From Mycolicibacterium porcinum (GTDB taxonomy: Bacteria; Actinomycetota; Actinomycetes; Mycobacteriales; Mycobacteriaceae): a stretch of DNA of 40,195 nucleotides. The stretch spans positions 1 to 40,195 of the forward strand of contig MSTD01000014.1 of assembly GCA_001942045.1 (NCBI GenBank). Direction: 5' to 3'. Below are positions 8,365 to 16,219 of this stretch, in pieces. The notes under the pieces were generated by a model. The model saw only the letters and a program-made list of their open reading frames with translations. It did not search any database and was not told where the DNA came from. The position numbers and the translations under genes were made by a program. The first letter of the stretch is position 1. Each line of letters opens with the position of its first letter.

Positions 8365-8580
8365 ATGGCCGAGGACGTTCGCGCCGAAATCGTGGCCAGT
8401 GTGCTGGAGGTCGTGGTTCACGAGGGCGATCAGATCGGTGCGGGGGACACCCTGGTGCTGCTCGAATCGATGAAGATGGAGATCCCGGTCCTCGCCGAGG
8501 TCGCGGGCACTGTGACCAAGGTCAACGTCGCCGAGGGCGACGTCATCCAGGCCGGCGATCTCATCGCGGTGATCGACTGA
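8365..8580 (+). CDS. Biotinylated protein TB7.3 (biotinyl/lipoyl attachment protein)
   Basis: This 71-residue protein is a free-standing biotin attachment domain. The biotinylation site is ESMKMEIP with the target Lys37. The rest is the paired hammerhead fold typical of biotin carrier domains (GTVTKVNVAEGDVIQAGDLIAVI in pieces). It would serve as a biotin carrier for a carboxylase encoded elsewhere; the partner is not known. GGGG lies five bases before the ATG. An in-frame GTG two codons earlier is possible. pdtaS follows after 45 bases. Confidence 0.93.
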   Translation: MAEDVRAEIVASVLEVVVHEGDQIGAGDTLVLLESMKMEIPVLAEVAGTVTKVNVAEGDVIQAGDLIAVID

Positions 8581-8625
8581 CACGGGAGCTTCTCGCTCCT
8601 CGCGTGCGCGGAAAGAAGTTGGCTG

Positions 8626-10125
8626 ATGTCCACTCTCGGTGACCTTCTCGCCGAGCACACCGTGCTGCCCGGCAGCGCGGTGGACCACCTGCACGCGGTG
8701 GTCGGGGAGTGGCAGCTGCTGGCCGACCTGTCGTTCGCCGACTACCTGATGTGGGTGCGCCGCGACGACGGTGTGCTGGTGTGCGTCGCGCAGGTGCGGC
8801 CCAACACCGCCCCGACCGTCCTGCTGGCCGACTCGGTCGGCACGCTGGCCGCCGCCGCCGACCTGCCCGTCGTCACCACGGCCTTCGAGTCCGGTGCGAT
8901 CGGGCGGGGAAACGGTGGTACCCAACGGCATTCGCCGGACCTGCCCGGCCTGAACGTGGAAGCGGTGCCGGTGCGGCACCGCGATCACGTGGTGGCGGTG
9001 CTGACGCACCAGACCGCGCTGGCGACGCGCCGGATGGCCAGCCCGCTTGAAGGTGCCTACCTGGACTGTGCGAGCGACCTGCTGCACATGCTGTCCGAGG
9101 GCACCTTCCCCAATGTCGGTGATCTGGCCATGTCGCGGTCCAGTCCGCGGGTGGGGGACGGGTTCATCCGCCTCGACGAGGTCGGCGACGTGGTGTTCGC
9201 CAGCCCCAACGCCATCTCGGCCTATCACCGCATGGGCCTGGCCTCCGAACTCGACGGGCACAATCTGGTCACTGTGACGCGTCCGTTGATCTCCGACCCG
9301 TTCGAGGCCCAGGAACTGGCCAACCACGTCCGTGACTCGCTGGCGGGCGGCTCCAGCATGCGGATGGAGGTCGACGCCGGTGGCGCGGCCGTGTTGTTGC
9401 GGACCCTGCCGCTGGTCGTGCACGGCGCCGCGGTCGGCGCTGCCGTCCTGATCCGCGACGTCACCGAGGTGAAACGACGTGACCGGGCACTGCTGAGCAA
9501 GGACGCCACCATCCGGGAGATCCATCACCGGGTGAAGAACAACCTGCAGACCGTGGCGGCCCTGTTGCGACTGCAGGCGCGCCGTACCAACAACCTGGAG
9601 GCCCGCGAGGCGCTGATCGAATCGGTCCGGCGGGTGTCGTCGATCGCGTTGGTGCACGACGCGTTGTCGATGTCGGTCGACGAGGAGGTCAACCTCGACG
9701 AGGTGATCGACCGGATCCTGCCGATCATGAACGATGTCGCCTCGGTGGACACCCCGATCCGGATCAACCGGGACGGCGCCCTCGGTGTGCTCGACGCCGA
9801 CCGTGCGACGGCGCTGATCATGGTGATCACCGAATTGGTGCAGAACGCCATCGAGCACGCCTTCGACGCGAATACCTCCCAGGGGTGCGTGACGATCAAG
9901 GCCGAGCGGTCGGCCCGCTGGCTCGATGTCGTGGTGCACGACGACGGCCGTGGCGTGCCCGACGGGTTCAGCCTGGAGAAGTCCGACCGGTTGGGCCTGC
10001 AGATCGTCCGGACGCTGGTCACCGCGGAACTGGACGGATCGCTGGGCATGCACGACGTCGCGTCGGGCGGTACCGATGTGGTGCTTCGGGTGCCGATCGG
10101 CCGGCGCAGTCGCGGGATCCAGTAG
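8626..10125 (+). CDS. pdtaS: Sensor histidine kinase PdtaS
   Basis: PdtaS is a cytosolic sensor kinase that phosphorylates the ANTAR-domain antiterminator PdtaR, encoded elsewhere. The 499-residue protein has an N-terminal GAF-like domain (about 1-140), a PAS-like domain (about 165-285) and a HisKA_2 dimerisation region with the phospho-accepting His pair near residue 300 (REIHHRVKNNLQTVAALL). A HATPase follows with N-box ELVQNAIEHAF (about 403) and DDGRGVPDG (about 441). No membrane segments are visible, as expected. It lies alone after the TB7.3 gene. Confidence 0.95.
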   Translation: MSTLGDLLAEHTVLPGSAVDHLHAVVGEWQLLADLSFADYLMWVRRDDGVLVCVAQVRPNTAPTVLLADSVGTLAAAADLPVVTTAFESGAIGRGNGGTQRHSPDLPGLNVEAVPVRHRDHVVAVLTHQTALATRRMASPLEGAYLDCASDLLHMLSEGTFPNVGDLAMSRSSPRVGDGFIRLDEVGDVVFASPNAISAYHRMGLASELDGHNLVTVTRPLISDPFEAQELANHVRDSLAGGSSMRMEVDAGGAAVLLRTLPLVVHGAAVGAAVLIRDVTEVKRRDRALLSKDATIREIHHRVKNNLQTVAALLRLQARRTNNLEAREALIESVRRVSSIALVHDALSMSVDEEVNLDEVIDRILPIMNDVASVDTPIRINRDGALGVLDADRATALIMVITELVQNAIEHAFDANTSQGCVTIKAERSARWLDVVVHDDGRGVPDGFSLEKSDRLGLQIVRTLVTAELDGSLGMHDVASGGTDVVLRVPIGRRSRGIQ

Positions 10126-10211
10126 GACCCTTCCGGGCTTCACAGCGCGTCCACAGTGGGACGTCAGTACCGATGAAGTAAATACGCAGCCGCGTCAATG
10201 CGAAATGTGAT

Positions 10212-10242
10212 GACAATTACGCAATTTGCTGCGGAAATTGTC
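10212..10242. terminator. Second hairpin downstream of whiB1
   Basis: GACAATT pairs with AATTGTC (7 bp), and inside it CGCA pairs with TGCG. It lies just beyond the main whiB1 terminator on the minus strand and downstream of pdtaS on the plus strand. It sits in an unusually AT-rich stretch. A back-up terminator is the simplest role. Confidence 0.4.
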
Positions 10243-10250
10243 GTGAAAAT

Positions 10251-10286
10251 AAGCTACGGCCCCGACATTCGTCGGGGCCGTAGCTT
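10251..10286 (-). terminator. Strong terminator of whiB1
   Basis: A perfect 16-bp stem (10251-10266 with 10271-10286) and a 4-base loop lie 22 bases after the whiB1 stop. On the minus strand it is followed by ATTTTC, giving a short T-run, so it looks like a factor-independent terminator. It may also stop transcripts from pdtaS. Confidence 0.85.
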
Positions 10287-10308
10287 GCGTCGGGTCTGGA
10301 CTGAAGGG

Positions 10309-10563
10309 TCAGACTCCGGTGCGGGCCTTGGTGCGGGCGTTGCGACGCTTGAGCGCACGGCGCTCGTCCTCGCTCATGCCGCCCCACACGCCGGCGTCCT
10401 GGCCGGAGTCCAAGGCCCAGGTGAGGCACTCAGTGGTGACGGGGCAACGGTTGCAGACCAGCTTCGCGTCGGCGATCTGGGCAAGCGCCGGGCCGCTGTT
10501 TCCCACGGGGAAGAACAGCTCCGGATCTTCGTCGCGACAGACGGCCTTGTGGCGCCAATCCAT
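10309..10563 (-). CDS. whiB1: WhiB1, [4Fe-4S] NO-sensing regulator
   Basis: WhiB1 is an essential mycobacterial regulator that works with the primary sigma factor and senses nitric oxide through a [4Fe-4S] cluster. The ligands are Cys9, Cys37, Cys40 and Cys46. The GVWGG turn is at about residues 58-62, and the basic tail KRRNARTKARTGV binds DNA. The ATG at 10563 gives 84 residues, the M. tuberculosis length, with GAGGAG about ten bases upstream. An ATG eight codons earlier lacks a ribosome binding site. A long leader of roughly 100 bases with a CRP-like site precedes it. Confidence 0.96.
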   Translation of the reverse strand: MDWRHKAVCRDEDPELFFPVGNSGPALAQIADAKLVCNRCPVTTECLTWALDSGQDAGVWGGMSEDERRALKRRNARTKARTGV

Positions 10564-10667
10564 AAGATCAAACTCCTCGTTAGACATGTCATGCGTGCGC
10601 GGCGAAGCGCACTAGATTTTCTTCGGCTGTTAACGCGTGCACACGAATGTTTCTGCACTGTTGCATT

Positions 10668-10728
10668 GATGCTTTCACAGGCTGAACAGATGTCAATAGC
10701 ATTGAGTTAACACGTGGGCAAAGTCACT
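10668..10728 (-). promoter_or_regulatory. whiB1 promoter region with CRP-like site
   Basis: The minus strand has AGTGACTTTGCCCACG (10728 to 10713), which fits the GTG-N8-CAC form of mycobacterial CRP sites and closely resembles, from memory, the site before M. tuberculosis whiB1. TTGACA (10696 to 10691) could be the -35. A start near 10661 would put the CRP centre at about -59, an activating position. The -10 is poor, so the start is inferred. Confidence 0.5.
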
Positions 10729-10821
10729 GGGTGGGGCGGTGACCGGACCGCTCACTCCTGTGTACTACACTCAGGAACCAGCTGCGCCCTAATTCCACCT
10801 TAAGCGGTGTGTTTGCGCAGG

Positions 10822-11784
10822 TCAATCACTTTTCTTCAGCGGTGCGACGACGCTCAGTGCCTCGGGAACCGACGTGAACGTCATGGTTTCGCGCTCGCCG
10901 ATGTAATCTCCGTCAATCTGGCAGGCGACAGGCGTGTTACTCGTCACGGTGACCGACGGCACGTCGTCGTCACGGATCAGATGCTTGGCGGCTAGGCGTG
11001 GTTTACGGGCCACCATCTGCCGGACCAGTCGCAGATTCGACCAGACGTTCATGCTCGTGATGGCGAACACGCCAAGGCCGGTGTCGAACGTGGTGTCCGG
11101 GTTCGTCCACACCGGCCGGGTGTTCGCGTACGTCCACGGACTCGAGTTCGACACGAATGCGAAGTGCACCCCGGAGACGGGCTCGGCGCCCGGCAGGTGC
11201 AGCGACAGGGTCGGTTCTCTGCGAGCGCTGGCCAGCATCTCGCGCACCGCCACCCGGATGTAGCGCGATGCGGTGACCTTGCGGCCCTTGGCCCGCTGGG
11301 CCTCCACGGCCGCGACCACGTCGCCGTCCACGCCCATGCCGGCGGTGAACACGCCCCAGCGCTCGCCGCAGTCCATCAAGCCGATGCGACGCCACGCGCG
11401 TCCCATCCGATAGCCGCCGAGCAGGTCGACGAGCTGGTTGGTCGCCTCGATCGGGTCTGGGCTGATGCCGAGCGCGCGGGCGAAGACGTTGGCCGACCCT
11501 CCCGGGACGACGGCCACCGCGGGGGCCAGGCCGGCGTCGGGCCGGGTGCCGCAGTCGCCGAGCACGCCGTTGACCACCTCGTTGACCGTGCCGTCGCCGC
11601 CGTGCACGATCAGCACGTCCACCCCGTCCCGGGCGGCGTCGCGGGCGATCTCGATCGCGTGACCACGGTGGTTGGTGTGTTCCACGGTCAGCGTCACCCG
11701 GCTTTCCAGCGCATGGGCGAGCAGGTCACGACCCGCAGGCGTGGTCGAGGTGGCGTTCGGGTTGACGATCAGCACGGCACGCAC
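10822..11784 (-). CDS. Diacylglycerol/lipid kinase family protein
   Basis: The protein has the DAGK catalytic fold: VNPNATS at the N-terminus, the nucleotide motif VHGGDGTVNEVVNG (about residues 60-73) and VPGGSANVFARALG (about 92-105). From the GTG at 11784 it has 320 residues, the size of its M. tuberculosis counterpart (Rv3218 by position). Such enzymes phosphorylate lipids such as diacylglycerol; the substrate is unknown. A longer frame upstream has no similarity. It is separated from whiB1 by a 258-base control region. Confidence 0.88.
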   Translation of the reverse strand: MRAVLIVNPNATSTTPAGRDLLAHALESRVTLTVEHTNHRGHAIEIARDAARDGVDVLIVHGGDGTVNEVVNGVLGDCGTRPDAGLAPAVAVVPGGSANVFARALGISPDPIEATNQLVDLLGGYRMGRAWRRIGLMDCGERWGVFTAGMGVDGDVVAAVEAQRAKGRKVTASRYIRVAVREMLASARREPTLSLHLPGAEPVSGVHFAFVSNSSPWTYANTRPVWTNPDTTFDTGLGVFAITSMNVWSNLRLVRQMVARKPRLAAKHLIRDDDVPSVTVTSNTPVACQIDGDYIGERETMTFTSVPEALSVVAPLKKSD

Positions 11785-11819
11785 GGGGCATGAGCCTAAC
11801 GGGGCAAGGTGTCCCGCCG

Positions 11820-12209
11820 TTATTCGTAGAGTTCCCCGTCGAGGTAGCGCCACTGACCATTCACCCGCTCGAAACGGCTTCGTTCATGGAGAAGGTGGCG
11901 GCTGCCGTCGTGGATGTACTGGGCGCGGAACTCGACCACGCCGGTGTCGTCGTCCTCGTTGCCCGCGTCGGTGTCGACGATCTGCAACCGCCGCCAGGTG
12001 ATGCTCTCGTCGAGGTTCAGGTCGGCGGGTCGGGTGTCGGGATGCCAGGACGTCAGCAGGTACGCGACATCACCCACGGCGAAGGCGCTGAACCGCGAGC
12101 GCATCAGTGCGACGGCAGTGGGGGCTCGCCGGGCGCCGGTGTGCAGCGGCTCGCAGCAGTCAGGGTAGGCGCGGCCGGTACCGCACGGGCAGGGGCGGAC
12201 GGTCGACAC
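11820..12209 (-). CDS. YchJ-like SEC-C motif protein
   Basis: This is a 129-residue protein with an N-terminal zinc-binding SEC-C motif (Cys7, Cys9, Cys18, Cys19 in RPCPCGTG and PDCCEPL). An NTF2-like domain of the UPF0225/YchJ type follows (ALMRSRFSAFAVGDVAYLLTSWHP in pieces, and FRAQYIHDG). The molecular role of the family is not known to me. The GTG at 12209 puts the start right before the motif; an ATG at 12236 would add nine residues. From memory this gene is not at this place in M. tuberculosis. Confidence 0.82.
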   Translation of the reverse strand: MSTVRPCPCGTGRAYPDCCEPLHTGARRAPTAVALMRSRFSAFAVGDVAYLLTSWHPDTRPADLNLDESITWRRLQIVDTDAGNEDDDTGVVEFRAQYIHDGSRHLLHERSRFERVNGQWRYLDGELYE

Positions 12210-12240
12210 GCGATCAAGTATCCCCACCCCCGGCATTCGC

Positions 12241-12297
12241 CGAAATCGACGTGAGGGTTGTGAATTTTGCCCAGCCACAACCCTCGCGTCGATCTCG
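12241..12297. repeat. 22-bp imperfect inverted repeat with 13-base loop
   Basis: The arms 12241-12262 and 12276-12297 pair over 22 positions with two mismatches. The core AGGGTTGTG/CACAACCCT is perfect. It stands between two divergent genes, so it is unlikely to be an ordinary terminator. It may be a copy of a dispersed palindromic element; no second copy is seen in the window. Confidence 0.75.
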
Positions 12298-12316
12298 ACG
12301 TCGTGAACCAGGCCGG

Positions 12317-12322
12317 TACCGT
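12317..12322 (+). promoter_or_regulatory. -10 element TACCGT, leaderless start of aroQ
   Basis: TACCGT fits the mycobacterial -10 pattern TAnnnT and lies seven bases before the GTG at 12330. The transcript would then begin at the start codon. No usable ribosome binding site is present, which supports a leaderless gene. Confidence 0.5.
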
Positions 12323-12329
12323 ACTGGAG

Positions 12330-12770
12330 GTGACCGAACGCCGACTGTTGCTCGTCAACGGACCGAATCTCAACATGCTGGGCACCCGGCAGCCCGAGAT
12401 CTACGGCTCCACCACGCTGGCCCAGATCGAGCAGCGGGTCACCGAGTTGGCCGCGGAGCTCGGCTTCGAGGTCCGCGCGGTGCAGAGCAATCACGAGGGT
12501 GTGCTCGTCGACGCCATCCAGGCGGCCCGGCAGGACTGCGCCGGCATCATCATCAATCCCGCGGCCTACAGCCACACCTCGGTGGCGATTCGCGACGCGC
12601 TGAGCGCCGCCGAACTGCCTGTCGTCGAGGTGCACCTGAGCAACATCCACACCCGGGAAGCGTTTCGGCACCATTCGTATGTGTCGGCCGTCGCGGACGT
12701 GGTGATCGCCGGAGCGGGTCCGTCCGGATACGAGTACGCGGTGCGCTACTTCGCGGAGCGGCAGTCGTGA
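12330..12770 (+). CDS. aroQ: Type II 3-dehydroquinate dehydratase
   Basis: The enzyme removes water from 3-dehydroquinate to give 3-dehydroshikimate. The 146-residue length is typical. Visible are the opening [18 protein letters not shown] with Arg20 and Tyr25, [17 protein letters not shown] and [18 protein letters not shown]. It is away from any aroB/aroK cluster, so it may be a second copy with a catabolic (quinate) role, or the only copy moved; this cannot be decided here. Its TGA overlaps the next gene's GTG (GTGA). Confidence 0.93.
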   Translation: MTERRLLLVNGPNLNMLGTRQPEIYGSTTLAQIEQRVTELAAELGFEVRAVQSNHEGVLVDAIQAARQDCAGIIINPAAYSHTSVAIRDALSAAELPVVEVHLSNIHTREAFRHHSYVSAVADVVIAGAGPSGYEYAVRYFAERQS

Positions 12771-13144
12771 TCCAGCCTCCCTCGATCCGGTACGCAGGTT
12801 TCATCACCGCCGCCGAAGGGATCGCCGCGCTGATCATGGCGGTCGTGCTCCTGGTGCGCGCGGTCGCCGGTGCCGATCAGCACATCGTCAGCGGCTACGG
12901 CACCGCCATCTGGTTCGTGCTGATCGGTGGCGGGGTGCTCGCCGGCGGTTGGGCGCTGATCACCGCCCGGCGGTGGGGCCGGGGGATCGCGGTGCTGACC
13001 AACCTCCTGCTGCTTCCCATCGCCTGGTACGTGATCACCTCGCACCACGTGGTGTACGGCATCCTGGTCGGATTGCTCGCCCTGGTGACGCTCGGTCTGC
13101 TGTTCAGTCCGTCGTCGGTGGACTGGATCACCCGGCGCGGCTAG
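12767..13144 (+). CDS. Small four-helix membrane protein
   Basis: The 125-residue product has four likely membrane segments: [58 protein letters not shown] and [19 protein letters not shown] (parts given). The GTG start overlaps the aroQ stop. It resembles, by position and type, the integral membrane protein Rv3217c. Its function is unknown. Its TAG stop overlaps the stop of the convergent GNAT gene at the shared CTAG (13141-13144). Confidence 0.8.
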   Translation: MIQPPSIRYAGFITAAEGIAALIMAVVLLVRAVAGADQHIVSGYGTAIWFVLIGGGVLAGGWALITARRWGRGIAVLTNLLLLPIAWYVITSHHVVYGILVGLLALVTLGLLFSPSSVDWITRRG

Positions 13145-13629
13145 TCGCGGCGCTCGGCGGCCAGCGCCGAAAGCTCGGGACCCGATACCCGGTAGGTGGT
13201 CCACTCGGTCTGGGGCTTGCCGCCCACGGCGTCGTACAACGCGATGGCGTTGACGTTCCAGTTCAGCACCGCCCACGTCATCCGGGTATAGCCCTGCTCG
13301 ACGCATTCGGCGGCCAACGTGGACAACAGTTTCCGGGCCAGGCCGCGACGCCGGAACGCCGGCCGCACATAGAGGTCCTCGAGGTACAGCCCGGCCACCC
13401 CGTCCCAGGTGGAGAAGTTCAGGAACCACACCGCCGTCGCCGCGATCTGCCCGTCGACCTCCACCATGTGTGCATATGCCACCGGGCGGTCTCCGAAAAG
13501 TGCTGTGTGCATCTGCTTTTCGGTCACGGTGCACTCGTCGGCGGCGCGTTCGAACTCGGCCAGCTCGCGAATCATCGCGGTGATCTCGACCTCGTCACCG
13601 GGCCGTGCCCGGCGGATCAGCTCGCTCAT
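13141..13629 (-). CDS. GNAT-family N-acetyltransferase
   Basis: This 162-residue protein has the GNAT fold. The acetyl-CoA binding motif A is LEDLYVRPAFRRRGLARKLL (about residues 83-102), and motif B includes WNVNAIALYDAVGG (about 123-136). It is close in style to diamine-acetyltransferase relatives (opening IRRARPGDEVEITAMIRELAEFE in pieces). The substrate is unknown. Its ATG overlaps the entC stop (ATGA), so it is the last gene of the gpm2-entC-GNAT operon. Confidence 0.9.
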   Translation of the reverse strand: MSELIRRARPGDEVEITAMIRELAEFERAADECTVTEKQMHTALFGDRPVAYAHMVEVDGQIAATAVWFLNFSTWDGVAGLYLEDLYVRPAFRRRGLARKLLSTLAAECVEQGYTRMTWAVLNWNVNAIALYDAVGGKPQTEWTTYRVSGPELSALAAERRD

Positions 13630-14711
13630 GTTGCCCCTAGTCCCGTCAGGATGGTTCTGAATTTCGTGGTGGTCTCGTCGACTTCGTCATCTGGATCGGA
13701 CTCGGCGACAATACCGCCGCCCGCACTGGCCAGGGCCATATTTCGGTCGGCGGACAGCACCGCGCAGCGGATCGAGACCACCCACCGTCCGTCGCCGTGA
13801 CTGTCGCACCAGCCGACCGCGCCCGCGTAGAACCCGCGATCTCCTTCCAGCTCGGAGATCAGCGCTGCGGCGCGGTCGGTCGGAACTCCGCCGACCGCCG
13901 GCGTCGGGTGTAGAGCGAGAGCCAGATCGATTGCCGTGGTTTGCTTTTCGCGTAGCCGTCCGATGACCGGGGTGCTCAGGTGCCACAGTGCGTCGGTGCC
14001 GTGCAACTCGGGCTCCTCGGCGATCTGCAGATCCACGCACAGCGGGTCCAACGCCTCGCGCATCACGTCGACCACGAGCTGATGCTCATGGCGGTTTTTC
14101 GCCGATGCTGCCAGCGCGGCCGCGTTGGCAGCATCGATCTGCGGATCCGCCGATCGGGGTGCCGATCCGGCGAACGGCTGACAGATCACCCGTTCGCCCT
14201 CGCGCGCCACCAACAATTCGGGGCTCGCGCCCACGAGCGCGGTGCCGGCGTGGGCTTCTCCCGCCGCGGACAGATCCGCCAGATAGACGGTGGCGGCCGG
14301 GTCGGCGTCGGCCAGCCGGCGCAGTACGCTTCGCACGTCCCACGGGGAGTCGGCGGTCAGCCGGAGCGCGCGGGCCAGGACCACCTTGTCGATCGGGACC
14401 TGTGGATCGCGCAGCCGCCGGATTGCCTCGGCCACCCGGCCGCGGTGCACGGGGCCCGGCGGCAGGGTTTCGCGATCGAGTACCGCCGGGGGCGGAGGCG
14501 TGGGCCACTCCGGCAGGACGTCGGTGAACCAGACTGTCTCGGGTTCGTACAGGGCGGCCGGTGCGGTCAAGTCGAAAGGTAACGCGCCCAGCACAATTGG
14601 CGTTCCCGAGCGCAAGGCGTCCTGGGCGTCGGCGATGTCGGGGAACCCGGCGCGCACTCCCTCGGCCAGGACGGATCCGGCCGGGCCGGCCAGCACGAAA
14701 GACGGATTCAC
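13626..14711 (-). CDS. entC: Isochorismate synthase EntC (chorismate-binding family)
   Basis: This enzyme converts chorismate to isochorismate for menaquinone or siderophore synthesis. The 361-residue protein has the chorismate-binding fold: IDKVVLARALRLTA, CQPFAGSAPRS, KNRHEHQLVVDVM, LWHLSTPVIGRL, LHPTPAVGGVPTDRAA and the ending VSIRCAVL with GGGIVAESDPDDE. The GTG at 14711 overlaps the gpm2 stop. It starts at the protein's natural opening NPSFVLAGP. By position it matches M. tuberculosis Rv3215. Confidence 0.9.
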   Translation of the reverse strand: MNPSFVLAGPAGSVLAEGVRAGFPDIADAQDALRSGTPIVLGALPFDLTAPAALYEPETVWFTDVLPEWPTPPPPAVLDRETLPPGPVHRGRVAEAIRRLRDPQVPIDKVVLARALRLTADSPWDVRSVLRRLADADPAATVYLADLSAAGEAHAGTALVGASPELLVAREGERVICQPFAGSAPRSADPQIDAANAAALAASAKNRHEHQLVVDVMREALDPLCVDLQIAEEPELHGTDALWHLSTPVIGRLREKQTTAIDLALALHPTPAVGGVPTDRAAALISELEGDRGFYAGAVGWCDSHGDGRWVVSIRCAVLSADRNMALASAGGGIVAESDPDDEVDETTTKFRTILTGLGAT

Positions 14712-15319
14712 AGCGACAGGCACGGGTTGGGGTGACCGGTCAGACCGAGCGCGGTGATCTGGCGTACACCGTGCTCGAAACCGCACACCGCAAGTGATGC
14801 GGGCACCATCGACACCCGGATGCCTTCGGACACCGGCAGTTCCGTCCAGCGGGTCAACATCGCGCGGGAGAAATGCCCGTGCCCCACGAACACCACATCC
14901 CGGGTGGGCACGTGCTCCAGCGCCAACGCCACCGCCCGATCGGCCCGGGCACCGACCTCCGCCACGCTCTCGCCGCCGGGACAACCGTGCGTCCACACCA
15001 GCCAATCGGGAACGGTCTGCCGGATCTGCGGTGTGGTCAGACCCTCGTAATCGCCGTAATCCCACTCGGCCAGCAGAGGGTTGACCTCATCGACCTGCAG
15101 GCCGGCCAGCTCGGCGGTGACCAGCGCCCGGCGCCGCGGGCTGCTGATCACCAGCGGCTCGCTCAACTGCAGTTCGGCCAGCGCGGGGCGGGCCAGCACG
15201 GCCTGCTCGCGCCCGGTCTCGGTGAGGTCCAGTTCGGTGCGCCCGGTGTGCCTGCCGGTCGCCGACCACTCGGTCTCGCCGTGGCGGAGCAGGATCAGGC
15301 GGTGCAGGCGGTCGCTCAC
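14708..15319 (-). CDS. gpm2: Histidine phosphatase superfamily acid phosphatase (Gpm2)
   Basis: The protein has the phosphoglycerate mutase-like fold. The catalytic histidine is His13 in LLRHGETEW, and the second is in VFVGHGHFSR. The M. tuberculosis counterpart Rv3214 was named gpm2 but was shown to act as an acid phosphatase rather than a mutase. The 203-residue frame starts at GTG 15319. It leads a minus-strand operon in which each following gene overlaps the previous one. It is divergent from parA. Confidence 0.9.
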   Translation of the reverse strand: MSDRLHRLILLRHGETEWSATGRHTGRTELDLTETGREQAVLARPALAELQLSEPLVISSPRRRALVTAELAGLQVDEVNPLLAEWDYGDYEGLTTPQIRQTVPDWLVWTHGCPGGESVAEVGARADRAVALALEHVPTRDVVFVGHGHFSRAMLTRWTELPVSEGIRVSMVPASLAVCGFEHGVRQITALGLTGHPNPCLSL

Positions 15320-15377
15320 ACCGGCGATTCTGCCCCACGTTCCGGCAATGCCGCCGAGAGCGTGCTTGGATGAAGGT

Positions 15378-16175
15378 GTGACGCGAGTATTAGCGGTCGC
15401 CAATCAAAAGGGTGGGGTAGCCAAGACGACGACTGTGGCATCGCTGGGGGCGGCGATGGCCGAGCAGGGGCGTCGCGTTCTGCTGGTCGATCTGGATCCG
15501 CAAGGCTGTCTGACGTTTTCATTGGGCCATGACCCGGACAAGCTACCGGTTTCGGTGCACGAGGTACTGCTGGGCGATGTCGAACCGGGGGCCGCCCTGG
15601 TGGAGACGGCCGAGGGGATGACGCTGTTACCGGCCAACATCGACCTGGCGGGCTCCGAGGCCATGCTGTTGATGCGGGCCGGGCGCGAGTATGCGCTCAA
15701 GCGGGCACTGGCCAAGGTCGAGGCCGACTTCGACGTGGTGATCATCGACTGTCCGCCGTCGCTGGGTGTGCTGACGCTCAACGGTCTGACGGCCGCGAAC
15801 GAGGTGATCGTGCCGCTGCAGTGCGAGACCCTGGCGCACCGCGGCGTGGGTCAGTTCCTGCGCACTATCTCCGACGTGCAGCAGATCACCAATCCGGATC
15901 TTGCGCTGCTGGGCGCGCTGCCGACGCTCTACGATTCGCGCACCACTCACAGCCGTGACGTATTGCTGGATGTCGCCGACCGGTACGAGCTGCCCGTGTT
16001 GGCTCCGCCGATTCCGCGCACGGTCCGGTTCGCCGAGGCCAGTGCATCGGGATCCTCAGTGCTGGCCGGCCGGAAGAGCAAGGGCGGTCTGGCCTATCGC
16101 GAGCTGGCCCAGGCGCTGCTCAAACACTGGAAGTCCGGCAAGAAGCTTCCGACGTTCACGCCAGAGGTGGTCTAG
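15378..16175 (+). CDS. ParA/Soj-family ATPase
   Basis: This is a 265-residue deviant Walker ATPase. The P-loop is KGGVAKTTT with signature Lys11 and Lys16. Walker A' is VLLVDLDPQG, Walker B is FDVVIIDCPPSLG, and the C-terminal part carries a conserved basic run (RKSKGGLAYRELAQALLKHWKSGKK in pieces). No ParB lies beside it, so it is an orphan Soj-like protein (Rv3213c by position) and not the chromosome ParA. The start is GTG at 15378 with no ribosome binding site, perhaps leaderless. Confidence 0.9.
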   Translation: MTRVLAVANQKGGVAKTTTVASLGAAMAEQGRRVLLVDLDPQGCLTFSLGHDPDKLPVSVHEVLLGDVEPGAALVETAEGMTLLPANIDLAGSEAMLLMRAGREYALKRALAKVEADFDVVIIDCPPSLGVLTLNGLTAANEVIVPLQCETLAHRGVGQFLRTISDVQQITNPDLALLGALPTLYDSRTTHSRDVLLDVADRYELPVLAPPIPRTVRFAEASASGSSVLAGRKSKGGLAYRELAQALLKHWKSGKKLPTFTPEVV

Positions 16176-16182
16176 GCGCCAC

Positions 16183-16213
16183 TTGACTTTGTCCGATGGG
16201 CAGACCCGATGCT
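16183..16213 (+). promoter_or_regulatory. MerR-type promoter with 19-base spacer
   Basis: TTGACT at 16183-16188 and GATGCT at 16208-16213 are separated by 19 bases, the long spacer typical of MerR-regulated promoters. A dyad GTCnG-N5-CnGAC (16191-16205) is centred exactly on the spacer. The MerR-PP2C gene would start six bases after the -10. The -10 is weak. Confidence 0.4.
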
Positions 16214-16219
16214 GAAAAC

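Noticed and set aside
8194..10143. A 649-codon minus-strand frame opposite pdtaS
   Set aside because: It mirrors the codon structure of pdtaS and shows no recognisable motif.
12107..12766. Upstream extension of the small membrane protein frame
   Set aside because: The extension overlaps the YchJ-like gene and aroQ in another frame and is Arg-rich; the protein begins naturally at GTG 12767.
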